From Lacticaseibacillus hulanensis (GTDB lineage Bacteria > Bacillota > Bacilli > Lactobacillales > Lactobacillaceae): a stretch of DNA of 49,236 nt. The position numbers and the translations under genes are program-made. The DNA lies in the NCBI RefSeq assembly GCF_004010095.1, contig NZ_RRYD01000022.1, positions 1 to 49,236 on the forward strand, written 5' to 3'. Positions within the stretch are counted from its first letter, which is position 1, and every line of letters begins with the position of its first letter. Of the stretch, positions 14,914 through 22,815 are shown piece after piece. The notes under the pieces were generated by a model. That model worked only from the letters and a program-made list of their open reading frames with translations. It searched no databases and was not told the origin of the DNA.

Positions 14914-15513
14914 GTGCAATACCCAGAACCAATTGAACGTTTAATAGATAGTTACATGAAATTACCGGGCATTGGCGAGAAAACGGCCACCCGGCTTGCT
15001 TTTTTCACGATTGATATGGACAAGGACGACGTGGATGGTTTTGCCAAGAGTCTCGTCGCGGCTAAAACCGAGCTGCACTACTGCTCTGTTTGCGGCAACA
15101 TCACGGATACTGACCCCTGCAGCATTTGCAGCGACCCGGACCGCGACCAGACGAAGGTGCTGGTGGTGGAACAGCCCAAGGACGTCATGAGCATTGACCG
15201 GATGGACGAATACCACGGGCTTTACCACGTGCTCCACGGGGTGATGTCCCCGCTTGAGGGTACTGGCCCCGAAGACCTGAACATTGCCAGCCTGCTGCAC
15301 CGCCTGCAGGACAACGACGCCGTGACCGAAGTAATTGTGGCCACGAACGCAACCCCAGAAGGTGAAGCAACGGCGATGTACCTGGCGCGCCTGATTAAGC
15401 CAGCCGGAATTCGCGTAACGCGGCTTGCCCACGGGCTGGCTGTTGGTAGCGACATCGAATACGCCGACCAGATGACCTTGATGAAGGCCGTCGAGGGGCG
15501 CACCGAGTTATAG
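14914..15513 (+). CDS. recR: Recombination mediator RecR
   Basis: 199 residues; acts with RecF/RecO to load RecA on gapped DNA. N-terminal helix-hairpin-helix ([22 protein letters not shown]), a C4 zinc finger ([16 protein letters not shown], residues about 54-69), then a Toprim domain ([15 protein letters not shown] ... [15 protein letters not shown]) and the C-terminal [16 protein letters not shown]. Starts at GTG 14914, preceded by GGAGGATTAATT. A 120-nt gap to ebfC holds no terminator, so it is probably cotranscribed. Confidence 0.97.
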   Translation: MQYPEPIERLIDSYMKLPGIGEKTATRLAFFTIDMDKDDVDGFAKSLVAAKTELHYCSVCGNITDTDPCSICSDPDRDQTKVLVVEQPKDVMSIDRMDEYHGLYHVLHGVMSPLEGTGPEDLNIASLLHRLQDNDAVTEVIVATNATPEGEATAMYLARLIKPAGIRVTRLAHGLAVGSDIEYADQMTLMKAVEGRTEL

Positions 15514-15535
15514 AGACAGTTGCGGAGGATAAAAT

Positions 15536-15805
15536 ATGTTTGGACGCAAGAAAACCGCTGGTAAAGAAGCGGTTGATGCTCAGCTACTCAACCTGATTTA
15601 CACCGTCCGTGAGGGAATTGTCCGTGAACGGTCACTGGCGAACGCCAACGTCTCGGGAATGACCGAGCGGGAAAAAGCGAACATTGCGCGTCAGGAAGGC
15701 TTGTTTGATTTTTTGCATCGTCAAGCCCGGACGCGCAAGGTGAGCGCAAAGCAGGTTGAAGAGTTTTCCGTACGCTTCAACCTGGAAAAAATCAACAAGG
15801 GGTGA
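15536..15805 (+). CDS. yaaL: YaaL family protein (DUF2508)
   Basis: 89-residue soluble helical protein of unknown function. It fits the YaaL/DUF2508 family in size, in its basic N-terminus (MFGRKKTAGKEAVDAQLL) and in its fixed position between recR and tmk. The ATG at 15536 follows GCGGAGGATAAAAT. Its stop overlaps the region used to start tmk (GGGGTGAAGCG), indicating translational coupling. Confidence 0.9.
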   Translation: MFGRKKTAGKEAVDAQLLNLIYTVREGIVRERSLANANVSGMTEREKANIARQEGLFDFLHRQARTRKVSAKQVEEFSVRFNLEKINKG

Positions 15806-15810
15806 AGCGT

Positions 15811-16449
15811 GTGAGCGGGAAATTCATTACTTTTGAAGGCCCAGACGGCGCGGGCAAGGACAGCGTGCTGGACGCCATTGTGCCCGAATTAAGGGCTCAA
15901 CTTGGCGATAAGCTGGTTGTGACCCGCGAACCCGGCGGCGACCCCATTGCTGAACAAATCCGCGACGTGATTTTGGATCCGCAAAACACGGCCATGGACG
16001 ACCGAACTGAAGCACTGCTGTACGCGGCATCGCGGCGCCAGCATCTCCAGGATGTGGTCGAACCGGCGCTGGCACGCGGTGCGGTGGTGCTGTGCGACCG
16101 GTTTGTTGACAGCTCGGTGGCTTACCAGGGCGCTGGTCGCCAGATTGGTGAGCAGGCGGTATTTGACCTCAACCAGTTTGCGACGAATGGGCTGCAGCCG
16201 GATCTGACGGTGTACCTTGACGTCCCGTCAGAGGTTGGACTGGCGCGGATTGAACAGCACCGCAAAGACACGCAGTACGACCGGCTCGATCAAGAGGAAT
16301 TGACCTTCCACAAGCGTGTGCGTGCCGCCTACCAGCGTCTCGCTAAGGCGAACCCGCAGCGCATCGTGACGATTGACGCGACCAAGCCGCTGAACCAGGT
16401 CATTGATGATGTGCGCAGCTTGTTGCGCCACCACGTGGTCACGGACTAG
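15811..16449 (+). CDS. tmk: dTMP (thymidylate) kinase
   Basis: Phosphorylates dTMP to dTDP for DNA synthesis; 212 residues. P-loop FEGPDGAGKDS (8-18), DR(F) motif LCDRFVDSSVAYQGAGR, and a LID region with DRLDQEE. Chosen start: GTG 15811 (MSGKFITFEG, the usual N-terminus) with AAGGGGTG 6 nt upstream; a GTG at 15802 would add three residues and has no clear ribosome site. Oddity: the P-loop Lys is followed by Asp-Ser instead of the usual Thr-Thr or Thr-Ser. The rest of the protein looks intact. Confidence 0.95.
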   Translation: MSGKFITFEGPDGAGKDSVLDAIVPELRAQLGDKLVVTREPGGDPIAEQIRDVILDPQNTAMDDRTEALLYAASRRQHLQDVVEPALARGAVVLCDRFVDSSVAYQGAGRQIGEQAVFDLNQFATNGLQPDLTVYLDVPSEVGLARIEQHRKDTQYDRLDQEELTFHKRVRAAYQRLAKANPQRIVTIDATKPLNQVIDDVRSLLRHHVVTD

Positions 16450-16489
16450 GCGCTCGGGTTGTTTCGGGGATAATACAGGAGGTTCAACA

Positions 16490-16825
16490 ATGAAGTTAGT
16501 GTTAGCAATTGTTCAAGACCAGGACGCTTCTCGGCTTAGTGCGGCGTTTGTGGATAACAACATTCGCGCAACCAAATTAAGTTCAACCGGGGGCTTTCTG
16601 CGCGCCGGTAATTCCACCTTCATCGTGGGGGTTGAGGACAGCCGCGTTGATGCAACTTTGCAGGTAATCAAGGCCAACTGCGAATCCCGCGATGAATACG
16701 CAACGCCACCACTCATCAGCGTTGACGCGGCGGCGGGTGATTCCGCTGCGGTGCGGCCAATTGAAGTTCGCGTTGGGGGCGCTACGGTGTTTGTTCTGCC
16801 GGTTGACGCCTTTCACCAGTTCTAA
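16490..16825 (+). CDS. darA: Cyclic-di-AMP receptor protein DarA/PstA (YaaQ)
   Basis: PII-like trimeric receptor that binds cyclic di-AMP, 111 residues. MKLVLAIVQDQDASRLSAAF is the canonical start, then NIRATKLSSTGGFLRAGNSTF (the T-loop/ligand region) and a C-terminal VGGATVFVLPVDAFHQF. Start taken at the ATG at 16490 with AGGAGGTTCAACA upstream; the longer upstream frame is unsupported. Located between tmk and holB, as in Bacillus. Its effectors are not well known. A KimA-like potassium importer, another c-di-AMP-linked protein in Bacillus, is encoded later in the window. Confidence 0.95.
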   Translation: MKLVLAIVQDQDASRLSAAFVDNNIRATKLSSTGGFLRAGNSTFIVGVEDSRVDATLQVIKANCESRDEYATPPLISVDAAAGDSAAVRPIEVRVGGATVFVLPVDAFHQF

Positions 16826-17817
16826 TGGCGGCCGCAAGCACGCTGCCGGAGGGGCTTGTCCGGCAGTTTAGCCACATAATTGACCGGGACCAGATGAGTC
16901 AGGCGTACATTTTCGCGGGCCCTGCTGGTGCGGGAAAAAAGGCGCTTGCGCTGTGGATTGCCAAACGTCTTTTCTGCACGAACCTGCAAGATGGCCAGCC
17001 CTGCAATGAGTGTGGTGAATGCCTGCGCATTGCTACCGGGAATAATCCGGATGTTCTGACGGTTGAACCGGATGGGCAAAGCATCAAGGCCGAGGCCATC
17101 CGCGGACTCAAGGACGAGATGGGCAAAAGTTCGGTTGAGGGGCATTCGCGGGTGTTCATCATTCGCGATGCGGACCGGATGACGGCCAGCGCCGCTAACA
17201 GCCTGCTCAAGTTCTTCGAAGAACCGCTGCCTGGGATGCTCATCATTCTCACAACGACGGCGAAGAACCGGCTGCTCCCGACCGTGTTGTCCCGGGCCCA
17301 GATTGTCCAGTTTCCGCCCCCATCATGGCAGGCGGTTGCCGACCAGCTCGCAAATGCTGGTGTGGCGAGGTCACTGGCATCAGTGATTGCCCGGCTCACC
17401 AGTGATGTTGAAGCGGGTACGGAACTGGCGGCGGATGAGGCCTTTCAAAACCGCTTGAACAGCGTCCTGCGCCTGACGGGATTGCTGGCACATGCTGACG
17501 CGATGGCTTTTCCGTTCATTCAAACTGATCTGATGAAACAGGTGGGCGACAAGAACGACCAGCGGCAGGTCTTGCGGATGCTGGCGCTAGTTTACGCCGA
17601 GGCGATGCGCCGCAGCTGCGGCCAAGAAGCGCAACTGCTGGTGAATAACCAAGATGTGGCGCAACTGTCGACCCAATCAACGGTGCAACTAAGTGCGGGG
17701 CTCGACGCGGTGCTCACGGCGACCGGCCAGTTGGAAAGCAACGTTGGTTTTCAGGCCGACTGTGAGCAATTGGTGCTGAAGCTATTGCACGGCGCGCCGG
17801 CAGTAAGCAGTAATTAA
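16825..17817 (+). CDS. holB: DNA polymerase III subunit delta'
   Basis: Clamp-loader subunit, 330 residues. Walker A-like GPAGAGKKA, a complete four-Cys zinc module (FC...PCNECGEC, unlike the DnaX of this genome), FIIRDADRMT as Walker B-like, and SLLKFFEEPLPGMLIILTT followed by LSRAQ (SRC box). ATG overlaps the darA stop (TAATGG), so it is translationally coupled. Standard position in the tmk-darA-holB-yabA-rsmI order. Confidence 0.95.
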   Translation: MAAASTLPEGLVRQFSHIIDRDQMSQAYIFAGPAGAGKKALALWIAKRLFCTNLQDGQPCNECGECLRIATGNNPDVLTVEPDGQSIKAEAIRGLKDEMGKSSVEGHSRVFIIRDADRMTASAANSLLKFFEEPLPGMLIILTTTAKNRLLPTVLSRAQIVQFPPPSWQAVADQLANAGVARSLASVIARLTSDVEAGTELAADEAFQNRLNSVLRLTGLLAHADAMAFPFIQTDLMKQVGDKNDQRQVLRMLALVYAEAMRRSCGQEAQLLVNNQDVAQLSTQSTVQLSAGLDAVLTATGQLESNVGFQADCEQLVLKLLHGAPAVSSN

Positions 17818-17850
17818 GATGTGGGCAGTGGACCCACAAGGAGATGCGAC

Positions 17851-18213
17851 ATGGAACAGACAAATCTTTTGGAAGAGTTCATGAACCTTAGCAATGAAGC
17901 CGAGGAGTTGAGTGCCAAGGTGGCTGGGCTGAAGGATGCGGTGACGGCGGTGCTCGAACAGAACGCGGAACTGCGCATGAACAATGGCCGGTTGCGCGAA
18001 CGAATTGAACAACTAACGGCGGAGCAGGATGATGCGGAGCCAACGGTTGTGGAGCACACTGCCGAGGCGGGGATGAGTAAGTCCCGCAAGAACCTCGAAA
18101 AAATTTACATGGAAGGCTACCATGTTTGCTCGAAATTCTACGGTCAGCACCTCGAACCCGGCGAATCGTGCGCATTTTGTACTGACATTCTCTACGGCGA
18201 GCGGCAGCGCTAA
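17851..18213 (+). CDS. yabA: DNA replication initiation control protein YabA
   Basis: 120 residues. An N-terminal leucine-zipper-like coiled coil (about residues 5-60, EEFMNLSNEAEELSAKVAGL...) is followed by a flexible Glu/Ala stretch and a C-terminal zinc-binding domain with HVCSKFYG...GESCAFC. YabA tethers DnaA to the sliding clamp DnaN and limits over-initiation. Start at ATG 17851 with AAGGAGATGCGAC; the upstream in-frame extension lacks a ribosome site. Lies between holB and rsmI as in Bacillus. Confidence 0.95.
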   Translation: MEQTNLLEEFMNLSNEAEELSAKVAGLKDAVTAVLEQNAELRMNNGRLRERIEQLTAEQDDAEPTVVEHTAEAGMSKSRKNLEKIYMEGYHVCSKFYGQHLEPGESCAFCTDILYGERQR

Positions 18214-18236
18214 GCATTGCCCAGGAAGGAACGATA

Positions 18237-19097
18237 ATGCAGGTTCAGTCAAGTTTTGCTAACCACCAGACGGGGACACTTTACCTCGTGCCCACCCCCA
18301 TCGGTAACTTGGACGATATGACGATGCGGGCCGTGAAGACGCTACAGGAAGTCGACATGATTGCGGCGGAAGACACACGCAACACCGCCAAGTTGCTCAA
18401 CCACTTCGACATCACCACCAAGCAGATTAGCTTCCACGAACACAACACCCAGCAGCGGATTCCCGAGCTCCTGCAATATTTGCGCGATGGGCGCAGCATT
18501 GCTCAGGTGAGTGACGCGGGGATGCCGTCCATTAGCGACCCCGGCAAGGAGCTTGTGGCTGCCGCAATTGCTGCAGATATTCCGGTGGTCCCACTTCCTG
18601 GGGCCAACGCCGGCATCACGGCACTGATTGCTTCTGGCCTTGCACCTCAGCCCTTTACCTTCTACGGGTTCGTGCAGCGTAAAAAGAGCGTGCAGGCGGA
18701 AGAACTTGCAGCATTGGCGCACCACCCGGCCACGCTGATTTTCTACGAGGCTCCACACCGACTAGCCAAAACGCTCACGGCAATGGCCGAAGCGTTCGGC
18801 TCGGACCGGCAGGCGGTGCTCGCGCGCGAGTTGACCAAGCGCTACGAGGAATTCGCACGCGGCACTCTGGCAGAATTAATCGAGCAGGCAGCAACTCCGC
18901 GAGGTGAGTACGTGATTCTGGTCGCTCCCGGCCCCGCCGCGCCGGAAGAAGAGGCGGAAGACGCCGATTTGTCCGTGGTGGATGCGGTGCAGGCTTTAAT
19001 TGATGCCGGCGCCAAGCCGAACGCGGCGATTAAGCAGGTGGCCAAGGAGCGCAATCTGGAGCGCCAGGCGATTTATAACGAATTCCACGAGATATAA
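18237..19097 (+). CDS. rsmI: 16S rRNA (cytidine(1402)-2'-O)-methyltransferase
   Basis: 286-residue SAM-dependent tetrapyrrole-methylase-fold enzyme that methylates C1402 in the ribosomal P site. Signature elements: LYLVPTPIGNLDDMTMRA, AAEDTRNTAKLL, VSDAGMPSISDPG, PLPGANA and YEAPHRL. A short C-terminal helical domain ends ERNLERQAIYNEFH. The ATG at 18237 follows AGGAACGATA. Last of the classical replication block. Confidence 0.96.
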   Translation: MQVQSSFANHQTGTLYLVPTPIGNLDDMTMRAVKTLQEVDMIAAEDTRNTAKLLNHFDITTKQISFHEHNTQQRIPELLQYLRDGRSIAQVSDAGMPSISDPGKELVAAAIAADIPVVPLPGANAGITALIASGLAPQPFTFYGFVQRKKSVQAEELAALAHHPATLIFYEAPHRLAKTLTAMAEAFGSDRQAVLARELTKRYEEFARGTLAELIEQAATPRGEYVILVAPGPAAPEEEAEDADLSVVDAVQALIDAGAKPNAAIKQVAKERNLERQAIYNEFHEI

Positions 19098-19146
19098 GTA
19101 GAACGCAGCCATGCAAGGTAAGTAGCAACACTGAGAGGACGGTTCA

Positions 19147-19875
19147 ATGCGGTATTCAGAGAAAGCACTAATTCCATTTTTTATGGTGACGGAAGACGGC
19201 ACACTCAGCTTGGCCAATCTGGTCAACCTGGTGCAACAGGTTTCTGAGCGGCAACTGGCCGGCGCGGCTAGTCAAACCGAGATGGTCAAGCGTTACAACA
19301 TCGGCTGGGTCATCACGCAGTCGCAAATTGAAATTACCCGCATGCCCCGTGCCGAAGAACACGTGACCCTCTGGACGGAAGCAACCAGCTACAACCGGCT
19401 GCTTTGTTACCGCGATTACGGCGTCTTGGATGAGCAGGGCAACCAGCTCGTGATTGTTCACAGCACGTGGGTGATGATGGATCTGGATACACGCAAAATT
19501 GTGCCAATCATCGACGAAATCGTTGAGGGCTTTGGCGCCAAAAAGCTGACGAAGGTGGAACGGCTGCCCCGCCTGCCACGCTTTGAAGATCCCGAGGGTG
19601 AACGCAAATACTGGGTCCGGTATTTTGACATCGACACCAATCACCACGTCAACAACGTGCACTACTTCGACTGGATGCAAGATGCCCTTGGGTACGACTG
19701 GATGCGGACGCACAAACTGGTTAGTGCCAACATTAAGTACGAACGCGAAGTCGAACCCGGGACGCAGCTGACGTCGCAGTACAAGGTTGTCCGTGAGGGC
19801 GGCAAGACCGAGACGTACCACCAAGTCCGCGTCGGCGACACCGTCAACGCCACTGCGCACCTGCAGTGGGCGTAG
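19147..19875 (+). CDS. Acyl-ACP thioesterase (FatA-type)
   Basis: 242-residue double-hotdog enzyme that releases fatty acids from acyl carrier protein, common in lactobacilli. The first hotdog covers about residues 1-125 (TLSLANLVNLVQQVSERQL, GWVITQSQIEITRMP), the second contains RYFDIDTNHHVNNVHYFDWM with the conserved Asn/His pair. Length and motifs match the family. The ATG at 19147 follows TGAGAGGACGGTTCA. Gene end is 16 nt from the first terminal repeat of the large palindromic element, which may act as its 3' end. Confidence 0.93.
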   Translation: MRYSEKALIPFFMVTEDGTLSLANLVNLVQQVSERQLAGAASQTEMVKRYNIGWVITQSQIEITRMPRAEEHVTLWTEATSYNRLLCYRDYGVLDEQGNQLVIVHSTWVMMDLDTRKIVPIIDEIVEGFGAKKLTKVERLPRLPRFEDPEGERKYWVRYFDIDTNHHVNNVHYFDWMQDALGYDWMRTHKLVSANIKYEREVEPGTQLTSQYKVVREGGKTETYHQVRVGDTVNATAHLQWA

Positions 19876-19891
19876 TCCAAGAACACTGACA

Positions 19892-20766
19892 CTGTCTGGC
19901 AGCGCAAGTAGTTTTGTGCTTGTTGGGTACTGAGTGGTCTAGGGGCCGCGCCTGGGCGGGGCCGGTGCGCGTTCCGTGCGGCTGGGATTTTCCGTGCGGC
20001 CGGTTGAAGCCCCAAAAGCGGGGTCTTCAACCTAAAAATTAAGCCCCGTATGTCCGTTCTTCTAGTTACGAACTTAATGCGTATTATTAGGGCCTGTGGG
20101 GAAGCTTTGTTCTTCCTGACGGGTCTTAATTTTTGCCGGCTATGGTGTGGAGAAGCCCGATGCAAAAAACGCATCGGTCTTCTCTCACCATAGCTTTCAC
20201 AGGAAAATCCCAGCCGCACTACACGCGCACCGGCCCCACCCAGTCGCTACAACGTGGTTAAAGTTCTAGGGTGCACAACTGAGAACTTCACGACACAGGT
20301 AGCTACCTTAGACTTGTTGGGCTGCCCTCCGTGGAACTGATTCTGAATTTGAGTTTATGCCGCTATCCAGCGGAGCGTTGTGGGGTTTGGCCGGAGGGTC
20401 CGGGCTGGGTCTCGGGTGTGCCGCCCAGCTGTGGCAACAGTAAAGCCTGGGATGACTGGCGGGTTTTGCCAGGCATCTCAGGCTTTACTGAGGGAAAAAT
20501 TTAGATTTGTGTGAGGAGCATTCAGGATTTGCGCACGAGATAGAGGCTTCGGTTTCTTGCCCATCATCGTACGAGTTAGGTTCAGGCTGCGACGATGCAA
20601 AGCTAAATTTTTAGTCTGGAGACGGTGCTTTTCCGGCTCCAGACGACCGCCACAGCGACCACGGCGAAGCACACCCGAGGTCCAGCCCGGACCCGGAGGC
20701 CAAACTCCACAACGCGGAGCCTCCCCCTACTGGTATACCTCCCCAAGATCTGACGCTGCCAGACAG
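19892..20766. repeat. Large ornate palindromic element, copy A (complete, about 875 bp)
   Basis: Bounded by inverted 13-mers CTGTCTGGCAGCG (19892-19904 on +, 20766-20754 on -). Module 1 (about 19948-20245) has an outer stem of about 37 bp (19952-19993 with 20202-20243). It contains a hairpin with an AAAAGC loop, an AT stem (TAAAAATTAAG with CTTAATTTTT) enclosing smaller arms, and a hairpin with an A-rich loop. Module 2 (about 20367-20722) is organised in the same way but inverted. Its GC-rich outer stem carries two GGA/GGA internal loops (20372-20374 facing 20716-20718; 20393-20395 facing 20695-20697). The linker is 20260-20365. No ORF in it is credible. A second copy, inverted, starts at 48609. 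Confidence 0.85.
20438..20490. repeat. Variable hairpin of the palindromic element, copy A
   Basis: CAGTAAAGCCTG... (20438-20460) pairs with 20468-20490 around a GGGTTTT loop, 21 of 23 positions paired. The same site in copy B holds a hairpin of entirely different sequence, while the flanks are conserved. Confidence 0.8.
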
Positions 20767-20860
20767 CATAAGCCTCCAGGTGGACATGTCTTGACGGTAT
20801 TATTAGCGTTATTGTTTTGCAATTAGCTTTGCCGACTTGTTACAATAAGGATATAACAAT

Positions 20861-21196
20861 ATGGTGGCTGTGCACCGTGCAGGTAGCAGGAAACGGTGCG
20901 GGAATAGCACCCTAGAAATGGTGGGAATGGGCATGACGGCGACGAAGATTAAAGCACAAATCAAACAGGGTGAAGAGTACGTTCGCCACGTGTTAACGCG
21001 CACAGTGCGTTACATCGATGACGACACACACTGCATTTTGGCTGAAGACTTTTCCAGAGTGCACGACAAGTTAGTGCAGTACAGCACCGCGGCGACGATT
21101 AGCTTCTTCGAGGGCCGCGGGTACACGCTCGTTAGCGATGAGTGCGCCGGCAAAGTGGTCACTGGCGATTACACCGTGCACATGCGGCGTGTATAA
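20861..21196 (+). CDS. Hypothetical protein (small, unrecognised)
   Basis: Frame of up to 111 residues. The most natural core starts at the ATGs near 20918-20933 (MVGMGMTATKIKAQIKQGEE), giving about 88-92 residues. A promoter-like pair, TTGCCG (20828-20833) and TATAAC (20851-20856) spaced 17 nt, would start RNA at about 20863, which argues against the 20861 start although AAGGAT lies before it. The product is soluble, mixed alpha/beta, without motifs I recognise. A good terminator follows. The next gene is also a small orphan on the same strand; both lie in an accessory pocket between the palindromic element and folT. Confidence 0.6.
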   Translation: MVAVHRAGSRKRCGNSTLEMVGMGMTATKIKAQIKQGEEYVRHVLTRTVRYIDDDTHCILAEDFSRVHDKLVQYSTAATISFFEGRGYTLVSDECAGKVVTGDYTVHMRRV

Positions 21197-21249
21197 TTTA
21201 TTTTCAGGGTATCCATTAGTTTTTGTGTTAGGTCCAATATTAATTAAAG

Positions 21250-21296
21250 AAAAATGGCGATAATCCAGTAATTGTTCGGGATTATCGCCATTTTTG
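21250..21296 (+). terminator. Intrinsic terminator between the two small orphan genes
   Basis: 16-bp stem AAAATGGCGATAATCC / GGATTATCGCCATTTT followed by TTTTTG. Confidence 0.9.
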
Positions 21297-21412
21297 TTCG
21301 TTTCGCCGTAAACTGTTCCCAAATAGAAAAATTAGTTATTAAATCCTGCACGCGACGACGCGTAAGACCGCAATACAATACTGAAGAAGGGAGTTATGGA
21401 GGCATAACTAAA

Positions 21413-21730
21413 ATGGAAGAACGTGATGTAATGCAGATGCATGGGCTAACGGGGGCGTTTAGCCGTCTCCGCGCGCGATTGATTATTAGTGATATCACGA
21501 ACCGTGTGCTCGACACGCATCGCAGTGGTGCACTGATGGTGACATACGTTGATGGGTTGACCAACGTAATTCTGCGAACGGACGTAATTATGGGTAGCCA
21601 AACGGCAACGCGCAAACGGATTGAACAATCGTTACGCGAATTGTGGCGGCCAGGTTCGGAGTTCCGCCTGGTGTCGGCTCAAATTGATCGATTTGGTGGC
21701 GGGTATCGAATTGTGCGTTCAGCGCACTGA
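21413..21730 (+). CDS. Hypothetical protein (105 residues, unrecognised)
   Basis: Starts at ATG 21413 with GGAGG 11 nt upstream; the longer upstream frame runs through the previous terminator and is rejected. The sequence (MEERDVMQMHGLTGAFSRLR...) is basic and mixed alpha/beta with no motif I know. Its C-terminal FGGGYRIVRSAH and the neighbour's ending (TGDYTVHMRRV) are vaguely alike, but no real homology is visible. A GC-stem terminator follows. Confidence 0.7.
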   Translation: MEERDVMQMHGLTGAFSRLRARLIISDITNRVLDTHRSGALMVTYVDGLTNVILRTDVIMGSQTATRKRIEQSLRELWRPGSEFRLVSAQIDRFGGGYRIVRSAH

Positions 21731-21744
21731 ATAAGGGCAAAGCA

Positions 21745-21790
21745 ACGGGGCGAAATTTGACTGGCTATTGGCCAAGTTTCGCCCTATTGT
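21745..21790 (+). terminator. Probable terminator after the 105-residue orphan
   Basis: GGGGCGAAATTTG (21747-21759) pairs with CAAGTTTCGCCCT (21773-21785); the following T-run is weak (ATTGTT). Confidence 0.6.
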
Positions 21791-21939
21791 TATGCGCAAC
21801 GGGAACGTTAATTGCTGTTAACCGATAATTGTTTGGGTTTAGAACTGATTTTGTGCGGTAATAAGCGGACACTTTTACACTTGCGGACCGAAAGCATTCG
21901 TGGTATCTTTATTAGGTAAGTGATACGCTTACTAATAAT

Positions 21940-22046
21940 AAGGAGTAGGACTCAACGCGTTAAGTGCTGGTGGAACGGAATGTGAACACCGGACGAAGTC
22001 GTCAGACGCGATGTTGGGACCGCATTCGCCTGAATAGGGCGTCTCC
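21940..22046 (+). promoter_or_regulatory. THF (tetrahydrofolate) riboswitch, folT class
   Basis: The segment holds the conserved strings of this aptamer in order: GGAGTAG, CGCGTTAAGTG, GGTGGAACGG, ACACCGGACGAAG, AGACGCGATGTTG and ACCGCATTCGCC. GTCTCC at its end (22041-22046) can pair with GGAGAT, the ribosome binding site of folT, across a 5-nt loop, or alternatively with the 5' GGAG at 21942. That suggests control at translation initiation. Family knowledge: these switches sense reduced folates and repress folate uptake. The extra hairpin CGCC-TGAATAG-GGCG before GTCTCC is an addition to the minimal aptamer. Confidence 0.88.
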
Positions 22047-22063
22047 AAAAGGGAGATGGCAAC

Positions 22064-22591
22064 ATGCAAATAGTTAGTTTGGCAAGCCCCAAGCTCACGA
22101 CGCGGAATTTGGTTTATTTAGCCATGCTGATGGCAATGCAATTGGTTCTCGGCCGGTTTTCGGTGGGGAACGAGTGGATTAAAATCAGCCCGGCGTTCAT
22201 CGCGACCGTGATTTTGGGGTATTATTTTGGCCCGTGGCTGGCGGCACTCGCCGGCGCACTGAACGATCAGATTGCGTTCATGCTGTGGGGCACCGGGGCG
22301 AACTTCCTCGGTTTCACCCTGTCAGCAGCAGTGGGCGCGCTGATTTATGGCCTGTTTTTCCACAAGAAGGCCGTTAAGTTGTGGCGCGTCATCGTCGCAA
22401 CGGCGCTGGTGATTCTCGTCGTGAACATCGGGCTCGACACGCTGTGGCTGGTGATGATGGGCTTTAAGTTCAACGTCATCATCTGGCCGCGCGTGCTGAA
22501 GAATCTCGTTGTGTTGCCAATTCAAGCCGCACTTGCTTACAGCGTTTTGAAAGCAGTTGTGCGCGTACGTCCTAATCTAGAGCGTAAATAA
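22064..22591 (+). CDS. folT: Folate ECF transporter S component FolT
   Basis: 175-residue membrane substrate-binding subunit for folate. It works with the shared ECF module (EcfA1, EcfA2, EcfT), not encoded here. Six hydrophobic helices; the motif [24 protein letters not shown] (positions about 12-36) with LGRF is typical of FolT-type S components. The preceding THF riboswitch makes folate the confident ligand. The ATG at 22064 has GGGAGATGGCAAC upstream, partly sequestered by the riboswitch. Single-gene unit with a terminator. Confidence 0.92.
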   Translation: MQIVSLASPKLTTRNLVYLAMLMAMQLVLGRFSVGNEWIKISPAFIATVILGYYFGPWLAALAGALNDQIAFMLWGTGANFLGFTLSAAVGALIYGLFFHKKAVKLWRVIVATALVILVVNIGLDTLWLVMMGFKFNVIIWPRVLKNLVVLPIQAALAYSVLKAVVRVRPNLERK

Positions 22592-22597
22592 TTGATT

Positions 22598-22658
22598 AAC
22601 CGGCAATGGTCTGGTCGAAGCACACCGCGTGTTTTGGTTGGTCGCTGCCGGTTTTTTT
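22598..22658 (+). terminator. Intrinsic terminator after folT
   Basis: AACCGGCA (22598-22605) pairs with TGCCGGTT (22646-22653), T-run of seven; a long internal segment can fold further. Confidence 0.85.
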
Positions 22659-22815
22659 GCGCTCAAATCCTGGAAGCGCCCGCATTTTTTAGGGGTTGAA
22701 AGGTGTGGTAAACTAGTATGCAGAATTAGACAGTTATCATGGCCTACTTGACGTTTGCTCCTTGCAATCCGCACCGAGCCAGATAAAGGTGACCATGGCT
22801 CAGGAGGACCTTTCG

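Noticed and set aside
19892-20766. Protein-coding ORFs inside the palindromic element
   Set aside because: Frames of 60-190 codons exist on both strands, but they lack ribosome sites, cross palindromic arms, and are not conserved between the two copies.
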